Assembly: GCF_000737245.1 (NCBI RefSeq)
Contig: NZ_JPQU01000029.1
Location: forward strand, 1 to 64,000
Length of the DNA stretch: 64,000 nt
Source: Pseudomonas syringae
GTDB lineage: Bacteria > Pseudomonadota > Gammaproteobacteria > Pseudomonadales > Pseudomonadaceae
Direction: 5' to 3'
Positions 1-9,019 of this stretch are shown here, piece after piece (within the stretch, counting starts at the first letter, position 1; each line of letters opens with the position of its first letter). Made by a program: the position numbers and the translations under genes. The notes under the pieces were generated by a model, which searched no databases, was not told the DNA's origin, and saw only the letters and a list, made by a program, of their open reading frames with translations.

Positions 1-234
1 GAACGCGTGGGCCTGACCGATAACTTCTTCGAGCTGGGCGGGCATTCGTTGCTGGTGATCAAGGTGGTGTCGCGTCTGCAACTGGAGCTCGGCTTGCAAC
101 TCACGCCACAACAACTTTTTCAGGCACCGATCCTCGGCGATTTCGCCGCCGGGCTGGAGCAATCCGCCGGGCAATTCGACAGCTCGAAAATGGACAGACT
201 CGAAGCCCTGTTCGACGACATGGAGGAAGTTTGA
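1..234 (+). CDS. NRPS, C-terminal end only (carrier domain plus docking tail)
   Basis: This is the 3' end of an NRPS gene that begins upstream of the window; the frame is open from base 1 to the TGA at 232-234. The visible 77 residues are a peptidyl carrier domain with the phosphopantetheine motif [10 protein letters not shown] (Ser at about residue 16), followed by a short charged tail ending MDRLEALFDDMEEV. That tail resembles the end of PvdL in this window ([14 protein letters not shown]), so it may be a communication-mediating docking helix. The stop overlaps the next NRPS start by one base (TGATG), so the two are translationally coupled. It probably belongs to the pyoverdine peptide assembly line (PvdI/PvdJ-like); its substrate lies outside the window. 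Confidence 0.85.
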   Translation, partial: ERVGLTDNFFELGGHSLLVIKVVSRLQLELGLQLTPQQLFQAPILGDFAAGLEQSAGQFDSSKMDRLEALFDDMEEV

Positions 235-3200
235 TGGACCGCTCGGTTGCCACCAGAATCGCTCGCCGGTTCATCACCCTGCCTCTGGAAAAACGCAGGC
301 TGTACCTGCAAAAAATGCTCGAAGAAGGCGTCTCCCCAGCCAACCTGCCGATCCCGGAGGTGCAATCCGCCTACCAGCATCTGCCACTGTCTTACGCCCA
401 GGAGCGCCAGTGGTTTCTCTGGCAAATGGACCCTGACAGCAGCGCCTATCACGTGCCGATGATGCTGCACCTCAAGGGCGTGCTGGATATCGCGGCGCTG
501 CAAAACAGCTTCGATGTGCTGATCAACCGCCACCAAAGTCTGCGCACCACCTTCTGCCTGATTGATGAGCAGCCAGCCCAAGTGATCGCCGATCAGCAGG
601 TCATTCACCTGGACATCCAGACGCTGGATGCGGATATCGTCGAGCGCGAAGCCGCCATTGAGGCATTCATCAGCCAGTCCAGCGGCAAACTGTTCGACCT
701 GGAACACGGCCCGCTGCTGCGAGTGGAATTGCTGCGCATCGACGCTGAAGAACATGTGCTGGTCATGACCCAGCACCACATCGTCTCCGATGGCGCGTCC
801 ATGCAGGTCATGGTCAACGAGTTGGTCGAGTGCTATGCGGCGTTCAGTCAGGGTCGCCAGCCCGAGCTGCCGGAGTTGCCGATCCAGTACGCCGACTACG
901 CCATCTGGCAACGGCACTGGATGGAAGCCGGCGAGCGCGAGCGGCAGTTGGCGTACTGGACCGCGCAACTGGGCGGGGAGCAACCCGTGCTGGCGCTGCC
1001 CGCTGACCGGCCACGCCCTGCCGAGCAAAGCTATCAGGGCGCGCAGTTCACGGTAGAAACCGACCAACTACTCGGCGCGGCATTGCTGCAGATGGCCCAG
1101 CAACACAACGTCACGCCTTTCATGCTGTTGCTGGCCTCTTTTCAGACCTTGCTGCACCGCTACAGCCAACAGAACGACATCCGCATCGGCGTGCCCAGCG
1201 CCAACCGCAACCGACCGGAAACCGAGCGGCTTATTGGCTTTTTCGTCAACACCCAAGTGCTCAAGGCAGCGTTCAACGAACACATCCGCTTCAGTGAAGT
1301 GCTGCAACAAGTCCGGCAAGCAGCGCTGGACGCCCAGGCCCATCAGGACTTGCCGTTCGAGCAACTGGTCAGCGCGTTGCAACCGGAACGCAGCCTGAGT
1401 CACAGCCCGTTGTTTCAGGTGCTGTTCAATCATCAGGGCACCATCGAAGGCCGGAGCGCACATTCACTGCCCCAACTGTCGGTGGATCATCTGCCCTGGA
1501 ACACCCCCAGCGCGCAGTTTGACCTGACCCTCAATACCTCGCTGTCCGAACAGGCATTTTCGGCGTCCATCAGTTACGCCACCGATCTGTTCGATGCTGC
1601 CAGCATCGAGCAACTGTCCCGCCATTGGTTGGCCTTGCTGCGTGCCGTGGTCATCGACGCCGAGCAACCGGTTGCCCACCTGCCTTTGCTGGACGCCCGC
1701 GAGCGCAGCCAAATAGTCGACGGCTGGAATACGCCCGTCAGCCACAATCCGAATCCACTGACCGTCATCAGCCTGTTCGAACAGCAAGTGCACAGCCACC
1801 CGGAGGCGGTTGCCCTGATCGTCGGCGAGCAGCAACTGACTTACCAGCAGCTCAACGGCCGCGCCAACCAACTGGCCCATGCCTTGATCGAACGGGGGGT
1901 CGGTCCGGAAGTGCTGGTGGGTGTGGCAGTGGAACGCAGCGTGGACATGATCGTCGCGCTGCTGGGGATCCTCAAGGCAGGCGGCGCTTATCTGCCGCTG
2001 GACCCTGGCTATCCCGAAGACCGCCTGGCCTACATGATCGACGACAGCGGCATTGAACTGCTGTTGACCCAAGCCGCCGTGCAGTCGCGATTACCGATCC
2101 CGGCCGGAGTTGAAGCACTGACCCTGGATGCGCAGACCCACTGGCTGGAACGCTGGGCCGAGACAAATCCCGTCATCGCGACAACTGCCGAGCATCTGGC
2201 TTATACGATTTACACCTCAGGCTCCACCGGCAAGCCCAAGGGCGTGATGGTGGCCCATGGTGCGCTGGTCAACTTCATCAGCAGCATGTCCCGCGCGCCG
2301 GGGCTGGGAGCGGATGACCGGTTGCTGTCACTCACCACCTTCTGCTTCGATATTTTCGGACTGGAAATCTATCTGCCCCTGAGTGTCGGCGCGCGGCTGA
2401 TCCTGGCGGAAACCGGCGTCAACCTCGACCCTGCCGCGCTTCTGGATCTCATTGCACGCCAGGGCATCAGCGCACTGCAAGCCACGCCCTCGACCTGGCG
2501 CATGTTGCTGGACCATCCACAGCGCAACGGCCTGCAAGGCTGCAAACTGTTGTGCGGCGGCGAAGCCCTGAGCGATGAACTGGCTTCGCGGATGCTCGCC
2601 ATCAGCGATCAGCTGTGGAATCTATATGGGCCGACCGAAACCACCATCTGGTCAGCGATCCATCGTCTCGACCGGCAGCACCCCAAGCCCTGGCTCGGCC
2701 GGGCCATCGACAACACGACGTTCTATATCCTCGACGCGGACCTGCAACCGGCCCCTCTTGGCGTGGCCGGTGAACTGCTGATTGGCGGCAACGGCCTGGC
2801 TCGTGGCTACTTGCAACGCCCGGACCTGAGCGCCGAACGCTTCGTGCCGGACCCGTTCGGCCCGCCCGGTGCCAGGTTGTATCGCACCGGCGACCGCTGC
2901 CGCTATCGGCGCGACGGGATTATCGAATACCTGGGGCGGCTTGATCATCAGGTGAAGATTCGCGGTTTCCGTATCGAACCGGGGGAAATCGAAAGCCGTC
3001 TGCACGCTCAGCCACTGATCCGAGCGGCTGCGGTGCTGGTGCAACCCGCTGCCAGCGGCGAGCAACTGGTGGCGTATATCGTGCTGGTTGTACCCGTGGG
3101 AGACGCCGCTGGGCAAACCGCTCTACGCGAACAGATTCGCAGCGCCTTGCGCAAAGACCTGCCGGACTACATGGTGCCCGCACAGTTGATATTCCTCGAT

Positions 3201-6200
3201 CAACTGCCGCTGACGCCCAACGGCAAGCTGGACCGCAAGGCCCTGCCCTTGCCGGACGCGAGTCAAAGCCAAGGGATATACGTCGCACCGCAAACTGACG
3301 TGCAACGGCGCATCGCCACTATCTGGCAAGACGTGCTCAAGCTGGAGCAGGTCGGCATCAGCGCCAACTTCTTTGACCTGGGTGGCGATTCGATCATCTC
3401 CATTCAACTGGTCAGCCGCGCCCGGCAACAGGGCATCGAGTTCTCGCCCAAAGACCTGTTCCAGCATCAAACCATTGAGCAATTGGCCAGTGTCGCCCGG
3501 ATCACGACGCCTGAGACGGACAAGCAACCCGCTCAGGATGACCAAGCCTTCGCGCTCTCCGGACTGACCACCCCGCAACTGGCGGCGTTACCGGTGCCAC
3601 TGGCGTTGATCGAGGATATTTATCCGCTGTCGCCCATGCAGCAGGGCATGTTGTTTTACACCCTGGAGGCCAACGAAGCGGCGCTGTATCTGAATCAGAT
3701 GGCGGTGTCGGTGGAAGGCTTGAACGTCGAGCGTTTCTTGGCGGCGTGGAACGCGACCATCCAGCGCCACGAGATTCTGCGTACCGGTTTCTGGTCGGCC
3801 AGCCATCTGGCCGAGCCGCTGCAACTGGTCTACAAGCAGGCTGCCATTGCCGTGCGGCAACTGGACTGGCAAGGCCGTTCAGTGCAAGCCGAGGATTTGC
3901 ACAACCAGGTGGCTCACGACGCAGCCCAAGGCTTTGACCTGCTGCACGCGCCACTGATGCGCCTGACCCTGATACGCCTCGCCGAAAACAGCCACTACCT
4001 GATCTGGACCAGCCATCACATTCTCATGGACGGCTGGAGCAGTTCGCAGCTGCTGGGCGAAGTGCTGGAGCATTACAGCGGCCAGCCTGCGCCCTCTAAA
4101 AAGGGCCGCTATCGGGACTACATCGGCTGGCTCAAGGCTCAATCGCAACCCCGTCTGGAACGGTTCTGGAAAGATCAGTTGCGAGAGGTAAACGGCCCCA
4201 CGCTGCTGGCCAGCGCCATCGCGCCGCGTCCGGACCCTGGCCTGACCGGGCATGAGCCGCTGTACCTGCGATGGGACGCAGAGCAAACCACATTGCTGCG
4301 CGAACAGGCCCAGAAACTGCGGGTCACGCCCAACACCCTGATCCAGGCGGCGTGGCTGCTGCTGTTGCAGCGCTTTACCGGCCAGCAGACGGTGTGTTTC
4401 GGCGCGACGGTAGCCGGGCGTCCGGCCAGTCTGGATAACGCCGATGAAATGCTCGGTCTGTTCATCAACACTTTGCCGGTGGTGCAGAGCCCGCATCCAA
4501 CTGAGCGGGTCTGCGATTGGCTGGCGCAACTGCAAAGCTGCAACCTGAGCATTCGCGATCATGAGCATGCCTCGCTGGCGGATATTCAGCGCTGGTCCGG
4601 CCACAGCGGTCAGGCGCTGTTCGACAGCATCATCGTGTTCGAAAACCATCCGCTGGATGAACGCCTGGAACAAACGTCGCGCCATGACCTGCACTTTGGC
4701 GAGGTCAAGGCTCATGGGGTAACCGACTTTGCCATGGACTTGGCAGTCATGCTCAACGACACCCTGAGCATCGAGTTCATGGTCCTGCGCAACCAGTTCA
4801 CCGCCGAGGCGACCGAACAGATTCGCCGCAGTTACGAAGCGTTGTTGCTGGCCCTGCTGAGCAATCCCCAGTCGACCCTGGGTAGCCTGGATATGCTCAG
4901 CGTTGATGAACGACTGGTGCTCCAGGAGAGCAACCGCATGGCCGAGCCGCCGCAATCCGCCCCGTTGCTGGCAGAGGTCATCGAACAGCACGCCAGCCAG
5001 CGACCCGCTGCGATTGCCGTGAGCTGCGCCGGTGTGACATTGACGTACGCCGAACTGGAACGCCGCGCCAACCACCTGGCCCAGTACCTCATCAGCCAAG
5101 GGATTGGCCCGGAGAATTTTGTCGGCGTCGCGCTGGAGCGTTCGGTTGAAGTGGTTGTGGCGTTCTACGCGGTGATGAAAACCGGTGCAGCCTATGTGCC
5201 GCTGGATATCGACTACCCCAAAGAGCGTATCGAGTGGATCGTCGGCGATTCGGCGATGAACGTGCTGCTTACGCAGGAGAGTTTGCTGGAGAGATTTGCG
5301 TCGACAGGCGTTCCTCTGGTTGCGCTGGATGGCCTCCCTGTGGGAGCGGTGCTTGCCCGCGATAAGGGCACCGAAGATATCAGGTCAATCGCGTCCAACC
5401 TCATCGTCGGATTGCCGCCCAGACCAAGCACCGCTCCCACAGGTCTGCATCGCACACTGACCATCCACCCCGAAAACCTCGCCTATCTGATCTACACCTC
5501 GGGTTCCACCGGGCAACCCAAAGGGGTGGCGGTCAGTCACGAACAGATCCGCATGCATTGTCTGGCCATCGCCCAGCGTTATGAAATGGACGCTGATACC
5601 CGTGAGCTGCTGTTCATGTCGTTCGCCTTCGACGGTGCACAGGAGCGCTGGTTGTCGAGCCTGCTCAGCGGCGGCTGCCTGGTGGTGCGTGACAACCGCC
5701 TGTGGACCCCGGAAGAAACCTGGCATGCCCTGCACGCCGAGCGGATCAGCATCGCCTGTTTCCCGCCCGCCTACCTGCAACAACTGGCCGAATACGCCGA
5801 CAGCCAGACTCAAGCCCCGCCACCGGTGCGCATTTATTGCTTCGGCGGTGATGCCGTCGCCGAGGCCAACTTCGAGCGGGTCAAACGCGCTCTGCGTCCG
5901 CAATTTCTCACCAACGGCTACGGCCCCACCGAAACCGTGGTCACGCCGTTGCTGTGGAAAGTCGATGCCCAGGCCCATTGCGGCGCGGTGTATGCACCGA
6001 TTGGCACCCGGGTCGGCGAGCGGACCCTGTATGTGCTGGATGAGATGCTCAACCCTCTGCCGATTGGCGTGGCTGGCGAGTTGTACATCGGCGGTCAAGG
6101 CGTGGCACGTGGTTATCACCAACGGGCCGCGCTGACCGCCGAGCGCTTCGTCGCCGACCCGTTCGATACCCATGGCGGGCGTTTGTATCGCACCGGCGAC

Positions 6201-7613
6201 CGGGTTCGTCAGCGCGCCGATGGGGTCATCGACTACTTGGGCAGGCTCGACAATCAGGTAAAAATTCGCGGCTTCCGCATCGAGTTGGGGGAGATCGAAT
6301 CCCGCTTGCGGGCCATGTCCGGCGTGCAAGATGCGGTGGTGGTGGCCCGGGAAACGGTGAACGGCAAACAGTTGATCGGTTATGTGGTGGCCCGTGGCGG
6401 CGACGGGTTTGGCTCAGCGCTGCGCAGCGAACTGCAACGCGACCTGCCGGATTACATGGTCCCGGCGCAAATCCTGGTGCTGAGTGAATTCCCCCTCAAT
6501 GCCAACGGCAAGCTGGATCGCAACGCGCTGCCGGAGCCTGAGTTCAAGGGCCGTGAGTTCATCGCCCCACGTAATGGGCTGGAGCGGGCGTTGGCGGCGA
6601 TCTGGCAAGAGGTGCTGCAAGTCGAGCAGGTTGGCGTTACCGATAACTTCTTCGAGCTGGGTGGCGATTCGCTGCGGATTCTCAAGGTGCTGTCCAAAGT
6701 CCGTGCCAGCGACGACCTGAATATCGAGCTGAAACTGCGAGACATGATCAGCAAACCGACCATCGCCGAGCTGTCGGGTTTTGCCATTCAGGACCTGCAG
6801 AATCTCGATCCACTGCTGTTGCTCAATAGCCGCAGCATTGCCGCGCCTCCGCTATTTTGCCTGCACGCCGGGTTTGGCACGGTGTTCGACTACGAGCCGG
6901 TGGCGCGCTGCTTCGAAGGCCAGCGCAGTGTGTACGGCCTGCAATGCCGCATGTTGCTGGACCGCGACTGGGAGGATGAATCCCTGGCCGCCATGGCCAT
7001 CGACTATGCGCAATACATTCGCCAGAAGCAGGCCGACGGGCCTTATCACCTGCTGGGCTGGTCTCTGGGTGGCACCCTGGCGGTACTGGTCGCCCAGGAA
7101 CTGGAAAGCCAGGGTCAGCAGGTGGACTTTCTCGGGCTGGTAGACAGCTTTATGCCCGGTTCCGGACCAGACACTGAACAAGCCGTTGAACAAGAGGACT
7201 GGAGCGATGACTTGCGCAGCTTCCTGGCGGTGATTTTTGCCCTCCCGGTCGAGCAGCTCGCCCCCTTGACGTTGAGCGCGAACCAGCCTGTGGACGAGCT
7301 GGAAGCATTGATTGAACAGATCAAGATCCAACTGCCCACTGTCTCGGCCTACGCCAGCATTGGCAGTGATGAGCTGGCGCACACCTTCTGTGTCGCCATG
7401 CATCTCAAGCGTCTGTCACGGCAAATCAACGCGCTGCCGCGCACCTCTAGTGCCGCCCATTGCTGGTGGGCGGCGAGCGCAAGTTATCCAACAGTCCCGG
7501 GCGCTGCGACCAACATCCGCATTCCGGCAGGCCATTACCAGATGCTCAATCATCCGCTGCTACTGACCCACCTGGCGCAATTGCTGCGCGATGTTGAAGC
7601 GGTGCCTCAATGA
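234..7613 (+). CDS. pvdD: Terminal two-module NRPS with thioesterase (PvdD-like pyoverdine synthetase)
   Basis: A 2459-residue enzyme laid out C-A-T-C-A-T-TE. The first C domain carries HHIVSDG, the first A domain YTSGSTGKPKG near residue 660, and the first carrier GGDSI with Ser near 1053. The second C domain has HHILMDG near 1261, the second A domain [11 protein letters not shown] near 1754, and the second carrier GGDSL with Ser near 2146. The thioesterase has GWSLGG (Ser near 2277) and GHYQML (His near 2434). ATG at 234 overlaps the upstream stop and has GGAGG 7 bp before it; the TTG at 231 is not needed. The specificity code of A1 reads DILQLGLIW, which I recall as a Gly code; A2 reads DGECCGGVT, possibly Lys or an Orn derivative (uncertain). 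The architecture matches PvdD, which adds the last two residues and releases the peptide. Oddity: codons for a REP palindrome pair (5338-5442) lie in the second A domain. Confidence 0.85.
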   Translation: MDRSVATRIARRFITLPLEKRRLYLQKMLEEGVSPANLPIPEVQSAYQHLPLSYAQERQWFLWQMDPDSSAYHVPMMLHLKGVLDIAALQNSFDVLINRHQSLRTTFCLIDEQPAQVIADQQVIHLDIQTLDADIVEREAAIEAFISQSSGKLFDLEHGPLLRVELLRIDAEEHVLVMTQHHIVSDGASMQVMVNELVECYAAFSQGRQPELPELPIQYADYAIWQRHWMEAGERERQLAYWTAQLGGEQPVLALPADRPRPAEQSYQGAQFTVETDQLLGAALLQMAQQHNVTPFMLLLASFQTLLHRYSQQNDIRIGVPSANRNRPETERLIGFFVNTQVLKAAFNEHIRFSEVLQQVRQAALDAQAHQDLPFEQLVSALQPERSLSHSPLFQVLFNHQGTIEGRSAHSLPQLSVDHLPWNTPSAQFDLTLNTSLSEQAFSASISYATDLFDAASIEQLSRHWLALLRAVVIDAEQPVAHLPLLDARERSQIVDGWNTPVSHNPNPLTVISLFEQQVHSHPEAVALIVGEQQLTYQQLNGRANQLAHALIERGVGPEVLVGVAVERSVDMIVALLGILKAGGAYLPLDPGYPEDRLAYMIDDSGIELLLTQAAVQSRLPIPAGVEALTLDAQTHWLERWAETNPVIATTAEHLAYTIYTSGSTGKPKGVMVAHGALVNFISSMSRAPGLGADDRLLSLTTFCFDIFGLEIYLPLSVGARLILAETGVNLDPAALLDLIARQGISALQATPSTWRMLLDHPQRNGLQGCKLLCGGEALSDELASRMLAISDQLWNLYGPTETTIWSAIHRLDRQHPKPWLGRAIDNTTFYILDADLQPAPLGVAGELLIGGNGLARGYLQRPDLSAERFVPDPFGPPGARLYRTGDRCRYRRDGIIEYLGRLDHQVKIRGFRIEPGEIESRLHAQPLIRAAAVLVQPAASGEQLVAYIVLVVPVGDAAGQTALREQIRSALRKDLPDYMVPAQLIFLDQLPLTPNGKLDRKALPLPDASQSQGIYVAPQTDVQRRIATIWQDVLKLEQVGISANFFDLGGDSIISIQLVSRARQQGIEFSPKDLFQHQTIEQLASVARITTPETDKQPAQDDQAFALSGLTTPQLAALPVPLALIEDIYPLSPMQQGMLFYTLEANEAALYLNQMAVSVEGLNVERFLAAWNATIQRHEILRTGFWSASHLAEPLQLVYKQAAIAVRQLDWQGRSVQAEDLHNQVAHDAAQGFDLLHAPLMRLTLIRLAENSHYLIWTSHHILMDGWSSSQLLGEVLEHYSGQPAPSKKGRYRDYIGWLKAQSQPRLERFWKDQLREVNGPTLLASAIAPRPDPGLTGHEPLYLRWDAEQTTLLREQAQKLRVTPNTLIQAAWLLLLQRFTGQQTVCFGATVAGRPASLDNADEMLGLFINTLPVVQSPHPTERVCDWLAQLQSCNLSIRDHEHASLADIQRWSGHSGQALFDSIIVFENHPLDERLEQTSRHDLHFGEVKAHGVTDFAMDLAVMLNDTLSIEFMVLRNQFTAEATEQIRRSYEALLLALLSNPQSTLGSLDMLSVDERLVLQESNRMAEPPQSAPLLAEVIEQHASQRPAAIAVSCAGVTLTYAELERRANHLAQYLISQGIGPENFVGVALERSVEVVVAFYAVMKTGAAYVPLDIDYPKERIEWIVGDSAMNVLLTQESLLERFASTGVPLVALDGLPVGAVLARDKGTEDIRSIASNLIVGLPPRPSTAPTGLHRTLTIHPENLAYLIYTSGSTGQPKGVAVSHEQIRMHCLAIAQRYEMDADTRELLFMSFAFDGAQERWLSSLLSGGCLVVRDNRLWTPEETWHALHAERISIACFPPAYLQQLAEYADSQTQAPPPVRIYCFGGDAVAEANFERVKRALRPQFLTNGYGPTETVVTPLLWKVDAQAHCGAVYAPIGTRVGERTLYVLDEMLNPLPIGVAGELYIGGQGVARGYHQRAALTAERFVADPFDTHGGRLYRTGDRVRQRADGVIDYLGRLDNQVKIRGFRIELGEIESRLRAMSGVQDAVVVARETVNGKQLIGYVVARGGDGFGSALRSELQRDLPDYMVPAQILVLSEFPLNANGKLDRNALPEPEFKGREFIAPRNGLERALAAIWQEVLQVEQVGVTDNFFELGGDSLRILKVLSKVRASDDLNIELKLRDMISKPTIAELSGFAIQDLQNLDPLLLLNSRSIAAPPLFCLHAGFGTVFDYEPVARCFEGQRSVYGLQCRMLLDRDWEDESLAAMAIDYAQYIRQKQADGPYHLLGWSLGGTLAVLVAQELESQGQQVDFLGLVDSFMPGSGPDTEQAVEQEDWSDDLRSFLAVIFALPVEQLAPLTLSANQPVDELEALIEQIKIQLPTVSAYASIGSDELAHTFCVAMHLKRLSRQINALPRTSSAAHCWWAASASYPTVPGAATNIRIPAGHYQMLNHPLLLTHLAQLLRDVEAVPQ
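5338..5442. repeat. REP pair (BIME) inside the NRPS coding sequence, translated in frame
   Basis: Perfect 18-bp inverted arms, CTGTGGGAGCGGTGCTTG at 5338-5355 and its complement at 5425-5442, followed on the left by CCCGCGATAA as in Pseudomonas REP elements. The same arms occur at 60536-60629 between genes. The unit is 105 nt, exactly 35 codons, and contains no stop in the NRPS frame. It encodes a stretch including LPVGAVLARDKG and PSTAPTG between adenylation motifs A2 and A3. Confidence 0.9.
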
Positions 7614-7631
7614 ATCGACAAGGACCTCACA

Positions 7632-8597
7632 ATGCCTCTTGATCCCGATCTGGAAGGTTTTCTCGAACTGGCTGAACTCGGCCGTCTGACCGGTAAAAGC
7701 CGGCCGATGCATGCTTTAAGTGTTCAGCAGGCACGAGACGAATTCGAACAGACCTCGCAAGTGCTCGACCCTTGCCCGCCAGGGGCCATCGACGTCACTG
7801 AACTGTCGATCCCGATCCGGGACGGCCAGCAAATGCCTGCGCGGTTGTATCGCAGCCCCCAACAACAGTCCGGGCTGCAACCAGCCGTCCTTTACTTTCA
7901 TGGCGGTGGTTATGTGGTGGGCAGTCTGGATTCCCATGACTCGATCTGTCGTCGGCTGGCCGCCAGCGGTCAACAGGCGGTACTGGCACCGGCTTACAGG
8001 CTGGCGCCGCAAGCGCCCTTCCCCACTGCCGTTGATGATGCCCTGGACGCTGCCAACTGGCTGGCCGAGCACGCTGGGCAATTGAACATCGACAACCGCA
8101 AGGTCAGTGTTGCCGGGGACAGCGCTGGAGCGACGCTGGCGACGGTGTTGGCGATCAGCGCCGTTCAGCAACCTCATACCATCCAGCTACGGCCCCAGGC
8201 TCAGTTGCTGTTTTACCCGGTGACCGATGCGTCCCGGCAACGGCCGTCCCATCAGCGCTACGGCGAAGGCTTTCTGCTGGAAAGCGACACCTTGCAGTGG
8301 TTCTACCGGCACTACAGCGCGGATGCCGGGCAACTCAGTGACTGGCGAATTTCGCCGCTTTTAACGCCGGACCTGCAAGCGCTGGCCCCGGCCTATATCA
8401 GCCTGGCCGAATACGACCCGCTGTTTGATGAAGGGTTGGCTTATGCCGAGCGGCTAAGCGCCACCGGCACCGCCGTTACCCTCGACATTCAGCACGGTTT
8501 GACCCATGACTTTTTGCGCATGAGCGGGATTAGTGAGGCGATACCGGGGATTTATGCAGCGGTTGATGAGTGGTTGAAAGGCTTAAGCAAAGCCTGA
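7632..8597 (+). CDS. Alpha/beta hydrolase, hormone-sensitive-lipase type esterase
   Basis: A 321-residue serine hydrolase. It shows the HSL-family oxyanion motif HGGGYVVGS near residue 90, the nucleophile motif GDSAGAT near 161, an acid candidate in AEYDPLFDEG and a His in HGLTHDF near the C-terminus. There is no signal peptide, so it is probably cytoplasmic. ATG at 7632 has AAGGA 9 bp upstream and lies 18 bp after the NRPS stop, so it is likely co-transcribed. HSL-type enzymes cleave short esters and lactones; the substrate here is unknown. A role in trimming, proofreading or opening a siderophore ester is inferred only from position. A conventional TE domain is already present in the NRPS, so this would be additional to release. 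Confidence 0.85.
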   Translation: MPLDPDLEGFLELAELGRLTGKSRPMHALSVQQARDEFEQTSQVLDPCPPGAIDVTELSIPIRDGQQMPARLYRSPQQQSGLQPAVLYFHGGGYVVGSLDSHDSICRRLAASGQQAVLAPAYRLAPQAPFPTAVDDALDAANWLAEHAGQLNIDNRKVSVAGDSAGATLATVLAISAVQQPHTIQLRPQAQLLFYPVTDASRQRPSHQRYGEGFLLESDTLQWFYRHYSADAGQLSDWRISPLLTPDLQALAPAYISLAEYDPLFDEGLAYAERLSATGTAVTLDIQHGLTHDFLRMSGISEAIPGIYAAVDEWLKGLSKA

Positions 8598-8620
8598 GTT
8601 GTTATTGAAATGCGGTCACC

Positions 8621-8992
8621 CGTGGGAGCGAATTCATTCGCGAAGAGGCCAGTACATCCAAAGCATGTTCATCGGCTGCAACATTGCCTTCGCAAGCAAG
8701 CTTGCTCCCACAGGTTTTGCGTACTTCCGGACTTACCGAGCCTTGAGTTGGCGCAGGACCCGTGGGAGCGAGCTTGCTCGCGAAGGGGCCGGTACATGCG
8801 CTGCATTTGACCGGCTGCAACATTGCCTTCGCAAGCAAGCTTGCTCCCAAAGGTTTTGCGTACTTCCGGACTTACCGAGCCTTGAGTTGGCGCAGGACCC
8901 GTGGGAGCGAGCTTGCTCGCGAAGGGGCCGGTACATGCGCTGCATTTGACCGGCTGCAACATTGCCTTCGCAAGCAAGCTTGCTCCCACAGA
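8621..8992. repeat. Three tandem BIMEs, period about 139-140 bp
   Basis: Fills the gap between the convergent esterase and MFS genes (8598-9019). CGTGGGAGCG begins at 8621, 8761 and 8900. Each copy has a left arm (GTGGGAGCGAGCTTGCTCGC in copies 2 and 3, with AATTCATT in copy 1), a conserved spacer, and a right arm GCAAGCAAGCTTGCTCCCA. Copies 1 and 2 are followed by the same linker (TTTTGCGTACTTCCGGACTT). Copies 2 and 3 are almost identical over the whole unit, suggesting recent duplication. Short open frames here are by-products of the palindromes. Confidence 0.92.
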
Positions 8993-9019
8993 TTAGGCGT
9001 CCGCTGAAGTTGGTTGGGT

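Noticed and set aside
231..233. TTG as start of the PvdD-like gene
   Set aside because: ATG at 234 overlaps the upstream stop and is correctly spaced from GGAGG.
3879..5099. 406-codon minus-strand frame in the PvdD-like gene
   Set aside because: Shadow of the GC-rich NRPS frame with no recognisable domain.
8621..8992. Looks at first like a CRISPR or satellite array because of regular spacing
   Set aside because: The material between repeats is itself identical from copy to copy, the repeats are REP arms, and no cas genes are present.
8599..9007. Several short ORFs on both strands
   Set aside because: They consist wholly of REP arms and linkers, repeat the same peptide and have no ribosome sites.
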